This document shows positions 27,095 to 40,110 of a stretch of DNA of 64,000 bases, piece after piece. The notes beneath the pieces were generated by a model. That model was given only the letters and a program-made list of their open reading frames with translations, did no database searches and was not told the origin of the DNA. The stretch's first letter is position 1. Every line of letters starts with the position of its first letter. The stretch is from Anastatus disparis (taxonomy: Eukaryota > Arthropoda > Insecta > Hymenoptera > Eupelmidae). Where the stretch lies: NCBI GenBank assembly GCA_017163975.1, contig JAFFSR010000242.1:955001-1019000 (forward strand), read 5' to 3'. A program made the position numbers and the translations under genes.

Positions 27095-28062
27095 AATTAT
27101 TCATTATTTTATCATTGATAAAGATAAACTCAACGATAAAAAAGTAATTGATCTTTTGATGAAAGAAAATTTTCAATAATAATTATTAATTTCTCCTTTT
27201 TGAATGAAATTTTTCCTTTAGTTGAATATTATTATCATGATATTTTTTTGATAATAATATTCGACTACGTGAATATTTTTAATATATCTACACTACGTGA
27301 CACTTTTCTGTTTACACACTTCTTATTAAATACTTTCTAATTTCAATATCAGTGCTAAATAAATATTAAAAAAAGGTAATACTAATCTTTCTAATGTTTA
27401 AAAGTCACTTCAATTACACAAACTGTGACTTATTACGTGCAAAATGTACAGATATTTGTTTAATGACTTATTTTTCTAAATAAACAATTTCTTTTATCCC
27501 GGCAGACTATCCGATGATGCTTTTTACTTATATGCATGGGTAAAAATGCATGTTGCAGATAGTATCCCAAGATTACTCATGTTTTACGGGTATCTTTTAA
27601 CATAAAACTTTCTCTGTGAAAGGGTAAAAAGATATAAACTTATATAATGCTAGGTCAAAAATAGGTCAAGTATCTCTTCAGATATGGAAGTCTACGTATT
27701 TTTATAAATAAATAACAAGCACTTTAAATATTCAATCAATCAATTAAATGAGAAATGGCAATTATGGCATTATACTTTTTATGCACTAAAAATCTTTAAA
27801 AGAATTCGTAAAATATTTATACATTTTTGAAATTTTAATATGCATTTAATAAAATATAAGTAATTTTAAATTTATTTTAAAATAGCTTATACATACGATA
27901 GGGATCGTTAAATATTTTATTTTATCAGGGAGCGCGGTAACGCTCCTTACGGCAAGATAGCGCTACGGCTTTCCCTATTTACTTTGAATTTGTGATGTTC
28001 AAAAATTAAAACTTTGAATAAATGATTATGTTTCAATATTTACATATTATTTGATTACTATA

Positions 28063-28324
28063 GTAAGAATAAAAGTAATATTACAGCTATAAACTTGCCA
28101 GGCCCACTCTACAAAAGTTAAATATATCATTAATGTTATAAAATTAGATTATTTTTCATTGAATACTAAATTGTGAAAATTAATATATATTTTGAATTTT
28201 CTTACGAGATTCTAAAAAGTCAATCCTAAAAAATGTTTTAAATGGATGTGTGTTCACCAAGAAATAAAACTTTTGAAGGGTGGGCCTGGCAAGTTTATAG
28301 CTGTAATATTACTTTTATTCTTAC
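28063..28324. mobile_element. MITE with about 57-bp near-perfect TIRs
   Basis: GTAAGAATAAAAGTAATATT continues through ACAGCTATAAACTTGCCAGG and CCCAC at the left. It is repeated inverted at the right, ending TACTTTTATTCTTAC, with essentially two differences. Length is about 262 bp, with no ORF. High TIR identity suggests recent activity. The target duplication is not clear. Confidence 0.8.
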
Positions 28325-30704
28325 TTTTACGTTAATTACTTATTATTTTTTTAAATTTTGTTGAAGATAGTTTTATATTTACAATAACATTTTATATGGC
28401 TTTTTTACACTTTATTTTTAACAAAGGAATTTTTTATTGATTCATTATTATTATCAAAATATAGGTACAATATCATTTGTAAGTATTATTTTAAATCATA
28501 TTAAAACTTGACCACACATTATTGATTTCAGTATTTTTTCAAGTGTATTTTTGTTATAATTAAATTCCCACTTTTTTATTATCTATAATGTTAAAGCCTT
28601 TTTTTAGAGATATAATAGATTTTTTTATAGTTGATTGTATTAAATTAGTTTAAATTTTTGACAAAATATTTTTTATTTTTGAGATAGTGAAAAAGATTTT
28701 TTTTTAAAGCTAACTTGCCGTAATTTTACCTTTTTAAAGGTTTTTTGGGGATTATAATTACCACGTGATTCATTTAATATTAAATCTTAAACGAATAATT
28801 ATTAATAGACTTTCCTTTTCGTGTAATTAATAATATATGAATAATTAAATTTGTAGTTTAGGACTGTGCAGATAAATATTTAATGTCAATAATTAAGTTT
28901 GAATATAAACGAATTTTTATTATCAAAGCAAATCGATAAATAATACACGCACTAAATTTGATTCAACGAATCCCTTTTCTCATCAAGCTAACTTGATAGA
29001 CCCTCGTGGACTTACGTTTTTTTTATCTGATCACTTGTATTGTTGCTCGTGACCAAAAAAAATTTTATCGAAAACTCTTGCCACATTATGATATATTATT
29101 AAACTAATAATAACCTTTGATTACAGTAAGCCTATATGTTGTTTTTGTCAATGAAATATCACGTTAACTTTTTTTCCAATTAGTTTTTTTTTCATTTAGC
29201 TCCTTATACATTTTATTATTTTAGATATTACGTAATAATATTTCCTTTTTTTAAAAATTTTTATTATTTTTCTATTTATTGTTGAAATGTCTATAATATA
29301 AATACATTGATCAATAAATATTATTTTTGTCATTATATTCGATTGCATACTTTATTAAATATTGACATTGTTTAATTGTAATTTGACGTAAATCCTTATA
29401 TATTAATACCGATAAGATGGTTTTAAAAATGAAATAATCTAATATATATTTGCATTATTTAACAATTCATTTAAGTAAATACCGTATTATTAAATTATTA
29501 CATATAATTTTGTAATAGATAGCTAATATTAACTATTTCAATATGTAACTCAAATACCATATTGCGATATTTAAAAGGAAAAAAGACCAAATTATTTTCC
29601 AAAAATCATATATTATAAACATAAATATTATTTAGTTCAACGAATGTTTAATTAAAGAAAATGAATGTCGAATAAAATTTCTATATCAATGTTATCGTAA
29701 ATCAACTGCTTATCAAGGTAGAATAAGTATATCTTGAAGTCTTATATAGTTAGAAAATGTTCTTGAAGTTCATAACTTACATTGAAGTTATAGACACTAT
29801 TGTCTTATGGGCGTCAATATTTAACGTCCTGTGAAATGCTAAGGTCTAGATAGTACGCTTTTAAAATACAAAACGCTCTATAAGATAAAATTTCACTTTT
29901 AATTATGTAGAAACGAGAACATGCAAATACTTGTTTTAAACCTTGATTAATTGAAAATTTGATAGTACCGTTGGCAAATTACGAAAAAGCTATATTATTT
30001 TTTTAATAAAATAAGACCTACTATCTTTATATATTCTATCTATTCTAAAAAATTTTCATGAATCCGATATTATTAAAAAATCACGTGATAAAATTATTTC
30101 GTTATTATTGTGATATTTACTTATATCTAACATATGCTACTGTTTTGGTTACAATCATCGATTTTTATGTAAATATTGAAAAATACCATTAAACAAAAAC
30201 AGAAACTTTGGCCTCTTCTTAAAGAAATCTATTACTACAATGCAAAACTAGTTCAGTTTGTGCATAAAAAATTATAAACAATGTAATAATTGTACATTAC
30301 TGATTCTAATAATGAATTCGAAATTTTTTAAGTATTCGAAAGATTGAATTCGTTACATAGAATTTCGTATTTAAATTTCTCTAATGCTCGGACAGAACAA
30401 GGTTTATTATGTTAAGTTTACCTGATAAGTCAAGTAACCATTGCACTTTATCTTTCCGTGCATAATTTTTTTGCCTAAATACAAAAGCATTATATCCATT
30501 TAAGATAAAAATATCTTCAAACATTTTTCAAGTCTGCGTGCGTTTAAAGAGAAAATTGCCTATTTCTTATCAGAGTTTATTTTTAAGTTGAATTAGTAGC
30601 ATGCAAAGAAAAAATAAAAATTAAACTTTTTTACAGTTATTAGTATTTATTTTAAATAAATAGATAAATTGCAATACAAAATTTTGTGTATTATGTTAAT
30701 AGTT

Positions 30705-30803
30705 TTTTTTTTTTTTTTAAAGATTAATATATAAAGGATATTGTCCTCTATATGTTAACCTTTTTTATATGGCGATGTCGAGGGAGCCTAGCCCGGTCCC
30801 GTT
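30705..30803 (-). mobile_element. 5'-truncated LINE tail, 99 bp, with 16-bp TSD
   Basis: A poly(T) tract at 30703-30718 (poly(A) on minus) precedes a fragment matching the 3' end of the insertion at 59711-59986 in inverted orientation (shared GGCTCCCTCGACAT and the CAATATCCTTTATATATTAA block). It is bounded by direct repeats TATTATGTTAATAGTT at 30689-30704 and 30804-30819. Tail, truncation and target duplication together show target-primed retroposition. The family is not identified. Confidence 0.85.
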
Positions 30804-31075
30804 TATTATGTTAATAGTTAACTTTATCGAAATATTCCATAAAATTAAAAATTTGAATATGATAATTACAAAAATAAAATTTTTCATGTTGAATTATACA
30901 AAATTCATAGATCACTAATAACAAACAAAAAAAGCAATAAGTCTTTAATTTTTTAAAAAATATAAATTTCTTAAAAAATAAAATGAACTGTCATTACTCA
31001 GATTATAAAAAGTTATATCGTGGAAAATTTTGAATTTTTGTCAACAATCAAATTAAGGGCATGTAAAACGAACAC

Positions 31076-31735
31076 TACACCTGTACTCATAAATATCGAC
31101 TATTTTTTCATTTTATAAAAAAATTTTAAGATAAAAAATGTTTTAGCTTGTCGTATGTACATTCATTATTAGTTATTAAGAAATTCGAGTTTCAATATCT
31201 TCTTTTTTTATTTTATTTAACGTCGCTGTATTTATGCTATCATTACAATGCTAATTAGCGTCAGAGGTTTCTCAGTGTGTTTGTGAATAAAGCATATGTA
31301 TTGTGCACAGAAGATGGCTTTACTGGGGTTCAGTGAAATTTTACTGAATAGAATAGTGAAATATTCACTGAAATATTCATATTTTCACTGAAATTTATTG
31401 AAATATTTTCTGATTATCAAGTGAAATTTCCTCGCTGATTTCAAATAGTGGATATTTCACTGAAATTTCATTGAAATTTTAGCTGAACTTCAAGTGCAGC
31501 GATTTTCACAGATCCGTTCAGTGGGATTCCACTGAATTATATTTGGAGAGTAGTTTTAATGTTATATATTCAAATGGTTCAATTTTTCACCAGAAATCTA
31601 AAATTCTTAAAAATTAATAAATAAATTTACTCAAAAATTTGAACAAATAATCTTCGTGGTACATAATATAAGGTAAAGCATTTTTTTTAATCTTCGTAAT
31701 CTAATAAAAAAAAGATATTAATTATTTATAAGTAC
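31076..31735. mobile_element. Palindromic element, CACCTGTACTCATAAATA family, copy 1
   Basis: The left arm (31076-31200, beginning ACACCTGTACTCATAAATAT) and right arm (31590-31735, ending TTATTTATAAGTACATGTG) are inverted repeats. Both match the arms of the composite at 41745-43735. An unrelated TTCACTGAAAT-rich block at about 31312-31548 interrupts it. Confidence 0.6.
31312..31548. mobile_element. Nested repeat-rich insertion
   Basis: A short segment built from at least six TTCACTGAAAT-type motifs in both orientations. It begins TTCAGTGAAATTTTACTGAA and ends TTCAGTGGGATTCCACTGAA, each itself a palindrome. A related element with CTCT(A/C)AATTTATTT ends is at 35053-35438. Exact borders are uncertain. 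Confidence 0.45.
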
Positions 31736-31739
31736 ATGT

Positions 31740-33730
31740 GTATATTACATAACCTTTTACATAACCTTAATTTTATAAAAGTATAAGAAAAAAAACTAAT
31801 TTGTTAAAATAATTTTAATATGCAAGTGTGTATGTTTTTTATAAACGTTATGGACGTCCAAAATTAAATGTTATGTTTACAATTTTGGCCTATCTTCCAT
31901 AATTTATTGAAATTGACAGAATGATATTCAATTTAAACCACAAAATTTTAGAATGTGGAAGTTCAACAGACTTAAACAGTTATAGGAAAAATAGTTTTTA
32001 ATGCGTACTTGCGTAGCTCTTAGAATAGTGATCTAGTTTATTTTTTGCTTAAATAGAAAAACAATTAAAAATGGTTATATTGTTATTAATTAAAATGAAT
32101 CATGAAGTAAATTGTGTTTAGTAAAATTCATAATATAAATATCTTTCTACATGAGAAGCATTTCTTGATGTGCGTTTTTGCACTAAGAATTATTCTTTCA
32201 AAGAAATTGCAACAAATTTTAATGAAAGCAGATTTATAAGATGATATACATATCATTTAAGAAGCGGAAAAGCTCAAAGTCCTTGTGATTTCCATAACAA
32301 ATGCAACGTTAGTTCGTGGTCCGTTAATTTGTTAAAAAGTCAGCCTTGAGGAGAAAAAAAAGAGATATTGATAAACGTTTCGCGACATACTACACTATAC
32401 ATATATATTCAAGAAAAAGGCTCGTTTAAAAGCGGGCAACCATATCGTAATCTTTAATCGCAGCTACGAATATACATATACGTGTTGCATATACTAAGGG
32501 TAATTAAGTTCGCCAACGCAATTCACTGAGCTAAATTTTCCTCCTTTTATTTTAGGCAAGGAAACTTTATATAGGTTTCAAGCTTTTACCCATCGCGCGG
32601 TCGATAAAGCTTTGAAAACAGTCCGCTCACATAGGCACCTATATAGGGTAAAAGCTTTTCTCCTCCTCTTTCCTCTACATGTATATATATATATATATAT
32701 ACCTATCACTCTTGTGTGTCGTTGCTAAAAGAGAGAAGGTTATACCTATGATCTGTATGATGTATATAGATTGTATATACATATACAAATAGGCTATAAG
32801 CGTGTGACGCTCGGTTAGACAGGCGCACGATTCAACATAGTCAAGGAAATTTTGCCTCGCTAATAAATTTTCACCTGGCCTACAAAGCGTATTTAATGTT
32901 GTCGTTTTAACGAGAGCCAGACTCAGAGAAAGGCTATATGGATAAAAGAGAAAGAGATAAACGATACGGGGCTTGCTGTTGTAAAGCAGAGGGTGTGAGC
33001 GAATTTTCCTGTCAAGATATAAATGGAATTTCCACATTTTTTCGGCTTTGTTTACACTAAATTATATAACACGCGTAAAAATAAATTTACCAATTTTTAA
33101 TTAATACGTTTATATTTAATATAAGCCTATTGATTGTAATATTAGAACATGAGTTATGGTACCTAATTAAATTTTTTTATTAATATTTAATTAATTTTTT
33201 TTAGTAAACATTAAAATAATATATTTTTTAATAATGAGGATTGAAAATGATTCAATTAAAAAAATATAAATCATAATTATATAAAGCAAAGCGGAGCTAG
33301 TTAACGATAGAGGTGAGTAATATTTTGAAAATACGATGTACAATTTTTTTTACGCTGTAAATGATCAATTGCAGTATGCAGAAAATATGTAGAAAGTTTG
33401 ACTAATTAAATTATATCTTCGTAAATTTTAGATAAGTTTCTCTATTTTTGGGTACTAAAAGTAAAATTGTCTATTTTCATGAAAAAGTTATTAAAATTTT
33501 CATATTGATATGTAAAAAAATAATTAGCAACAAATTTTTAACTAAAAAATGATATATTGTTTTTTTATATGTGTTCATCACGCAATAATAAAAAATTTTT
33601 TAAAATATTTTTTGGTACCTTAGGGAAAATGGACATAAATTCGAGCTACCTGATTTCTTTTTTTATTTTATTTAAAATAACTTATTCTTATACATTATAA
33701 TAGACCAACCATGCTCAAAAAATTGTTTTG
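31740..33730. other. A+T-rich non-coding DNA
   Basis: No supported gene. A (TA)n run lies at 32682-32700. The 32400-33050 segment is less A+T-rich with scattered CpG, and holds a minus frame (32675-33037) of mixed composition but without a domain. Confidence 0.5.
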
Positions 33731-33732
33731 TT

Positions 33733-34279
33733 CCCTGGTAGAAATTTTCAGCATCTTTTGGCCAAGCATAGGCCATTTTTTATCAATTTGACCAAAAAAT
33801 GCTAAAAATCATGGCCAAATACCCTGCTATCTAGCGACCTTTCATGGTGAAAAGTTGACAAAATAATGGTGAATATATTTAATTTTATTATAATATTTTA
33901 TTTGAAGGTTATGATCACGCTTTTCTGCTAACATCTGCTGTCGCTATATAGATACATAACCTAACAGCTATACTCCACGCAAAATGTTTGCAGCACTATA
34001 CTATCTGCTCACGCGTGATAAATCAAATAACTTATTTATGAAACAATTAATAATATATATAGTTACATTAAAAGAAAATCGAACATTGGTTAAAATAAGA
34101 TATATATATAATAAATATATGTAAATTTTAATAATTAGTTCCAATTTTTTCAACTTTAAAATTAAATCATTCACCATTTTTTCGACAACTTTTTACCAGT
34201 GACTGGCTAAAAATTGACTAAGAAAGTTGGCCAATCGTTAATTTTTTCACCATTTGAGATGGTGAATTTTCTACCAGGG
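33733..34279. mobile_element. MITE, CCCTGGTAGAAA family, copy 2
   Basis: A 547-bp element with ends CCCTGGTAGAAATTTTCAGC and GGTGAATTTTCTACCAGGG. Subterminal motifs for TGGCCA and for the TTCACCAT / ATGGTGAA pair are repeated in both arms, so the flanks fold back. There is no ORF. Confidence 0.7.
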
Positions 34280-35052
34280 TTGTAATTGTAATAAATGAAA
34301 AGTTAAAATTTATGCGAATACCTTGTGTAATAAGTTAATGAGTTTGCTATTCCACTCAAAAGTCTTGCTAGATATTGCTCTTAAGTTATTAATTATTACT
34401 CATAATAATTAGTAAATATATTACATACACGCTTTTATTATAATTATATAAAAATATCTCTATAAAGCGGTTGATTGACACAAACGTATGTTTGTATTAT
34501 TTTATTGTTAATTAAGTTAATGTTCATGACTCTCATAAAAAACCGTGGTTTTGTACTGTATAAGCCGGTTTCTCGGAGTATTTGTTCACAAACACATTAT
34601 TCAAATAAATTTTATTTTTTCTTCTAACATTACTAATATTGTATAACATTAAATGTATGGTATAATATAAAAGTTTATAAATCTATTCACTATAATTTAG
34701 ATAAGATTTATGAATAGTTAATTTATATAAAAATTATTTTATAAATCTTATAAAATATTACAAATCTTATAGAGCACATTAATTAATATTATAATTGGTA
34801 CTTAGTAATTTATTTATCAATTAATATTTGATAAAAAAATTATATTATTTAAAACAATTTAAATTTTGAATTTGATAAAATTAATTAATATAAAGTGGGA
34901 CTAAACATCTGTTTGCGTAAGACATATATTTCTTTTAAGATCTCTTTCTTATGTTTATAAACAGATGGCGATGAGAGTTCGATTAAACCTAATATGATTA
35001 AAGAACGGTCATAGCGCAGGGACTAAGCCTCTTGACTAACGCTCTGGTACTC

Positions 35053-35438
35053 TCTAAATTTATTTTAGTCAAATTTTCACTAATTTTACTAGTGACAAAG
35101 TATTTTACTGCAAATTAGTAAATTTTACTGTCAATCAGTGAATTTCCACTAATTAATTAATAAGTATATGTCGGTAAGGTAGACATTTTGACCAACCACC
35201 GTTTTAGATAAGTATTTATTTTGTAATTTAAGTACAAAAATGGTCTATTACATTATCTTTAATAGTTAATAATAAAATTAATAAATTTAATTTTTAATTT
35301 TTAATGTAAATTTCATTAATTGAAATAGTTTATTTCACTGAAACAATTTGTCAATTTTCACTAATTCACAGTCATCTACTTTTCACTAATTCAAAAAGTG
35401 AATTAATCAGTGATTTTTCACTGAAATAAATTGAGAGA
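35053..35438. mobile_element. MITE with CTCT(A/C)AATTTATTT ends
   Basis: The left end CTCTAAATTTATTTTAGTC and right end TGAAATAAATTGAGAG are inverted. The interior is rich in TTTCACTAATT and CAGTGAA motifs like those at 31312-31548. There is no ORF. Just upstream (35009-35050) is a short tRNA-A-box-like stretch that I could not fold into a tRNA. Confidence 0.5.
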
Positions 35439-35964
35439 GTTATACGACCAAAATTTGATTCCCATGGAAAATTTCGGAAAATTTTTTTAAAATTTTTCTA
35501 TGGGGAGTAGAATCCTGAGACCACGAAAACGTTTATAGAAAGTCCCCCTAGGCGATTGGTGAATTTAGATATAGCTGATATAACATTTTCAATATGTTCA
35601 AACTTTATTTTGGAGTTTTTTTATTTTCCTTTATATTCCTTAATAATTTTGAGCATAAATAATAAGTAACAATATATAATTTATAATAGTATTATTTTTG
35701 AAAGATGATAAAAATTTTCTTATTGACGTCATTTTTTATGAATAGTGAAGGCTTGATGTCACAAAAAATTTCACAATAAAAAGGAACCAAAAGGTGATTG
35801 AGTTCAATGTGAGAAATAGTGTATCTAAGCACACTTTTATTATTTTAAAAAAATGCGTGGTTTTTTAATAATTTTAAGATTTTTTTTCGCTAGCATGTGA
35901 CATCTCCCTCATGCATTCAAGAAGCATACCACTTCCACATGTCATTTGTTTATTATTATTATTT

Positions 35965-36137
35965 CTGTAGTAGAAAATTGAGCATATTTTTGGCAGAATT
36001 TCTAGTCAACAATAAGTTAAAATAACACTTATATAAGCATTTTGTTCAAAGAATTTCTAGAATTTTTAGTTAAGTGTCATCATCAACTTCCGTTGACCAG
36101 AAACTCTACCCAAAACATGCTTAATTTTCTACCAGGG
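35965..36137. mobile_element. MITE, CCCTGGTAGAAA family, copy 3
   Basis: A 173-bp element. The left CTGTAGTAGAAAATTGAGCA is inverted at the right as TGCTTAATTTTCTACCAGGG. Arms pair further through the GTCAAC / GTTGAC blocks near 36014 and 36092. There is no ORF. Confidence 0.65.
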
Positions 36138-36139
36138 CT

Positions 36140-38023
36140 ATTAACTAATGAAATCAATATAAAAGTAATTTTTTTGATAGATTATTATGTTCTTAACTAA
36201 ATTGACTAGTTTTAATTTGGTTAACTCAAATTTTGTAGTGTTTATTTGAAATTTTGCCCCAAGTACGGCACCTTGCCCCGCTTTATTTATTTGTTGACTA
36301 TTAAATTTGATCAAAAGTTAATAATAACACGTTATTCTTACGATAAACTTTACAATAATATAAAACAAAACGTTGTATCAAAACTTGTTATAATAAAGAC
36401 ATTTAAAACATATAAACAAAACACTCATGCAAATAATTAAGACAAGATCTCTCTTTTTCTACATTTAATTTTAACTATAATATTCGATAAATATATTTTG
36501 AAATTTTAATTTATTTCTTTTCTTCTCAAATTTATCATTTTATAAAATAGATGTTTAAATATGAAAATTATAAAAAACAGCATTCAAATTTTTATGTTGT
36601 TAATAATAAAAGTTTACGATGAATAATGCGCTAGGCTATTATTTATCACACAATTTAACATAATGAATAGTTTACTGAAAAACATTATAACATCACGTTG
36701 ATTTAAAACGTATATCACTTATTTTTTAAGAAAATAGAGTTTTTTGTATGGATATATTTTTCTAGATTCAGTATTAATATAAATAACGTAAAAAATTAGA
36801 CAAAAGTTCAACTCATCATCCAATGTAATAGATTATTTTAAATCCCTTAATTTATGTAAAAAAGTTGTAATGTATTAACGTAAATGTAAAAGTTTTAAAA
36901 TATTTAAAAATGTACATATTTTATGGTTTTAATAGCATTTTTTCGGTATATTTGAAATCAGGATAAAAATGCAAAACAGCAAATATGAAATAATTTGCTA
37001 TTTTGACATAAGTCAGCTTAAACTTTGAAATTGTTCTTAAAATGTTCTAAAAGCGAAACTATAAAAGTCTCAAAATATTTCGTACGAAACCCGAAAATCC
37101 TTGAATAATAAAACTTCGTTACAAAAGCTACTGTAGAAATATCGATTTTCCTTCAAGCTTCCATCATGAAGCTCCATATATAAGAAATTCCAATAACTTC
37201 GCAAGTCGGTGCTTTCATTTTCTGTTTCCCTAGGCATCTGAACTTCCCTTTCCCTTTTTCCTAGTTATTTACAATTTAAAATTCCTTTGACAATGCCAAT
37301 TGATTCGGGTGAATGGACAAAATTTTTCAAAGGTGCAGTAGTTTATGCCTCTAGACTTCACTTCCCCGAATCTCTGCAAGAGTATTTACACCCACAAGTA
37401 AAAAACAATCACCCTTTAAAAAAATCTTCAAGGTTCCAAAGAAGATCGAAAAGTTTTTGCCAGCTTTTTTCGCATTCCATGTATGGAAAATTGAAATGTA
37501 TTTTCTTCAAAAGGATTCAAATTATTCGCTTGACTGCATGAGAGATTTGAAGGCGGGAATTTTGATTTTTATCAATCACTATTATGAGAATGATGCGTAT
37601 ACAAAGATAAATTGGCTGCTATATATACGTGAAAGTTGTTTTATCGCTTAGCAGCAAAGTTCACAAAAAGATAAAAAAATATGATGGATTATATTATTTC
37701 TCAAATAAAGAGAAGTGTCGAAAGTGAATAAAAGAATATTAAAAATGGAAGACGCACCAGGAAGTTCGGTTGGATAGGAACTTAATTCGAAGACACACGG
37801 TAATGGGTTTAAATTAATGCTGGTACTTTGTTGAATGGAACGAAATATAAAATTTTCATATTCTGGTATGAAATATGATGAAATGTGTCTAGACATTACT
37901 CGGCTTGAATTTTAAATACATTGTGAAGTTACTGTATTTTACTTTAGAATGACTTTATATTTGTCTTACATGCATAATTTGTTTATATAATCCCTTTTTT
38001 AAGAAGTAATTTTGTGTATACTG
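36140..38023. other. A+T-rich non-coding DNA
   Basis: Nothing supported. The overlapping plus frames at 37287-37651 lie in slightly less A+T-rich sequence but show no motif or consistent codon pattern. Confidence 0.5.
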
Positions 38024-38754
38024 CACTGTCAACAATACATGCATGAAAATTCATGTAAAAGTGCTGGAAGCAAAATTTTATCGGAGCACATGAAATACAA
38101 ATCATGTAAATACATAATTTTTTCACTGATCCTGCTCTAAATTTAATGCACGATTGCATAAAATTTCAAGCAATTTTCGTTGGGCGAATTTAATGCACTA
38201 GCTTGAATATCATTGTAGAATAAATAAAATTTCATGTAGATCTGAATAGAATTTTCAGCAACTTGCGCCCTTTAGTTTTTCATGTACTCACATGAAATTT
38301 TGTACAATGTGCTTAAATTTTTATGTAAAAATATATTAAATTTCAGGTGACTTTATCCAAGCTTAATTTTATGCACTTGCTTAAATATTCATGTAAAATG
38401 AATAAAATTTCATGCAGAACTACATAGAATTTCTAGTGATTCGCATATTCACATTTTAGTGTACCTACATGAAATTTAATGTTAAAGTGCTTTAAATTTA
38501 AAGTAAAAATGTATAAAATTCGGATGAGCTTTCCTAAACTTAAATTAACGTACAAGCTTGAATATTCATATAAAATTGCATAAAATTTCTAGCAATTCAC
38601 ACCCACTATTTTTTAATGTATGTACTTAACATTTTGTGCAATATGCCTAAAATTTTCTCAGAAAATATATTAAAGTTTTGTTAATTTGATAGTAATGGGA
38701 TTAAGATAATTTCTTATTTCATTATTTTTTCTTAAGTATTTGTTGTTTTGATCC

Positions 38755-39072
38755 TTTTTTGTTACATTTTTTCTATAGTATATTTATACATTGTAACTAA
38801 GGAACACGGAATAGATTTTTATTTACATGATACTTGAATATATTATTTTATAACACATACTTATATATCAATACATTTCCGCATACAATACATTCAAATT
38901 TACTTATAATGTCGCATTTATATGGTAATAAGACAGCCACTGCGCATGTGTGCCCACACAAAACACCCGGCTTATATAGTAAGTAAGGTCTCTTCCCACC
39001 GCTTAGGGACAAAACGCGCATCAACGCGCGTGCTCCTATCGGCATAATCAAGAAGCTCAAGCAATTTTTTGT
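38755..39072 (-). other. Promoter-bearing insertion inside the satellite element, possibly LTR-like
   Basis: This segment is less A+T-rich than its surroundings and separates two stretches of satellite-like sequence. On minus it reads: GCGCG-rich block, TATATAAG near 38972, then AATAAA near 38820, ending at a GTTACA/TGTAAC hairpin (38761-38796). TTTTTTGT flanks both sides (38755-38762 and 39065-39072). TATA plus AATAAA in 300 bp suits a solo LTR, but I cannot establish TG...CA ends. Confidence 0.3.
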
Positions 39073-40110
39073 AATCTAACTTTAAATTTCATGCATTTAC
39101 ATTAAAAAATTTCAATTTGCATTAAATTTACTAAAAACGAAACTGAATGAAATTTTTTACAATTCAGTTTGAAATTTAATACATTCTATATTAAAAATCT
39201 TGATCTGCATTAAATTTTCACTAAGAACAAATTTGCTGAAAATTTTATAATTTGCTTAAATTTAATGTACTTCGCATTGAAATGTTGTGTTTGCATTTAA
39301 TGTATTAAAAACGAAACTGTTGGAAATTTTTTGCAATTGAAATTAAAGTTTATTGCACTTTGTATTAAAAATTTAGATCTGCATTAAATTTTGGATAATA
39401 AAAAAATTGCAAGAAATCTCTTGATGTTCTGCTTGAAATTTAATGTATTTCGTATTAAAAATGCCATATTCACATTAAATTTACTAAAAATAAAAAAATT
39501 GGAAATTAATTGCAATTGCGCCCGTATTATAATGTACATTATATTAAAAATCTGTATCTGCATTAAATTTTGAATGAAAACAAATTGAAAATTTTTTGAG
39601 GTTCTATTTAAGGCATCCCACATTAAAAATGTCATATTCACATTAAATTTACTAAAAACGAAACTGCTGGAAATTTTCTTTAATCGTGCCCGAAATATAA
39701 TGTATATTGCATTAAAAATCTTAATCCACATTAAATTTTGAATAAAAACAAATCTGCTGAAAATTTCCAGATGTTTTGCTTAAAATTTAACGTATTTCAC
39801 ATTGAAAATGTCATATTCACATTAAATTTACTAAAAACGAAAGTGCTGGAAATTTTTTGCATTCAAACCCGAAATATAATGTACATTACATTAAAATTTT
39901 GATCTGCATTAAATTTTAAATAAAAAACCAATTTGCTGAAAATTTCCAGATGTTTTGCTTAAAATTTAACGTATTTCACATTGAAAATGTCATATTCACA
40001 TTAAATTTACTAAAAACGAAACAACTGGAAATTTTTAGTAATCAAACATGAAATTTAATGCAATTTGCATTAAAAAAATGTCCACCCGCATTAAATTTGT
40101 AAAAACGTCT
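39057..40110. repeat. Tandem satellite, about 170-180-bp monomers
   Basis: The block CATATTCACATTAAATTTAC recurs near 39463, 39634, 39814 and 39993, giving spacings of about 170-183 bp. Each monomer also carries GGAAATTTT, AATATAATGTA and GCATTAAATTTT blocks. Earlier, more diverged monomers extend left to about 39057. Frames across it (39384-39731) are by-products of the repeat. Confidence 0.8.

Noticed and set aside
27927..27980. Short G+C-rich inverted motif (AGGGAGCGCGG...) as a terminator or MITE
   Set aside because: The stems are only 5-7 bp and no flanking duplication or second copy is seen.
35009..35050. tRNA or SINE head (TAGCGCAGGGACTAAGCC)
   Set aside because: Only an A-box-like stretch; no B box or foldable cloverleaf nearby.
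39384..39731. 115-codon minus ORF
   Set aside because: It is internally repetitive because it reads through the satellite monomers; the same motif recurs with the repeat period.
39057..40110. CRISPR array
   Set aside because: The repeats are 170-180-bp A+T-rich satellite monomers without short repeat/unique spacer structure, in a eukaryotic context.
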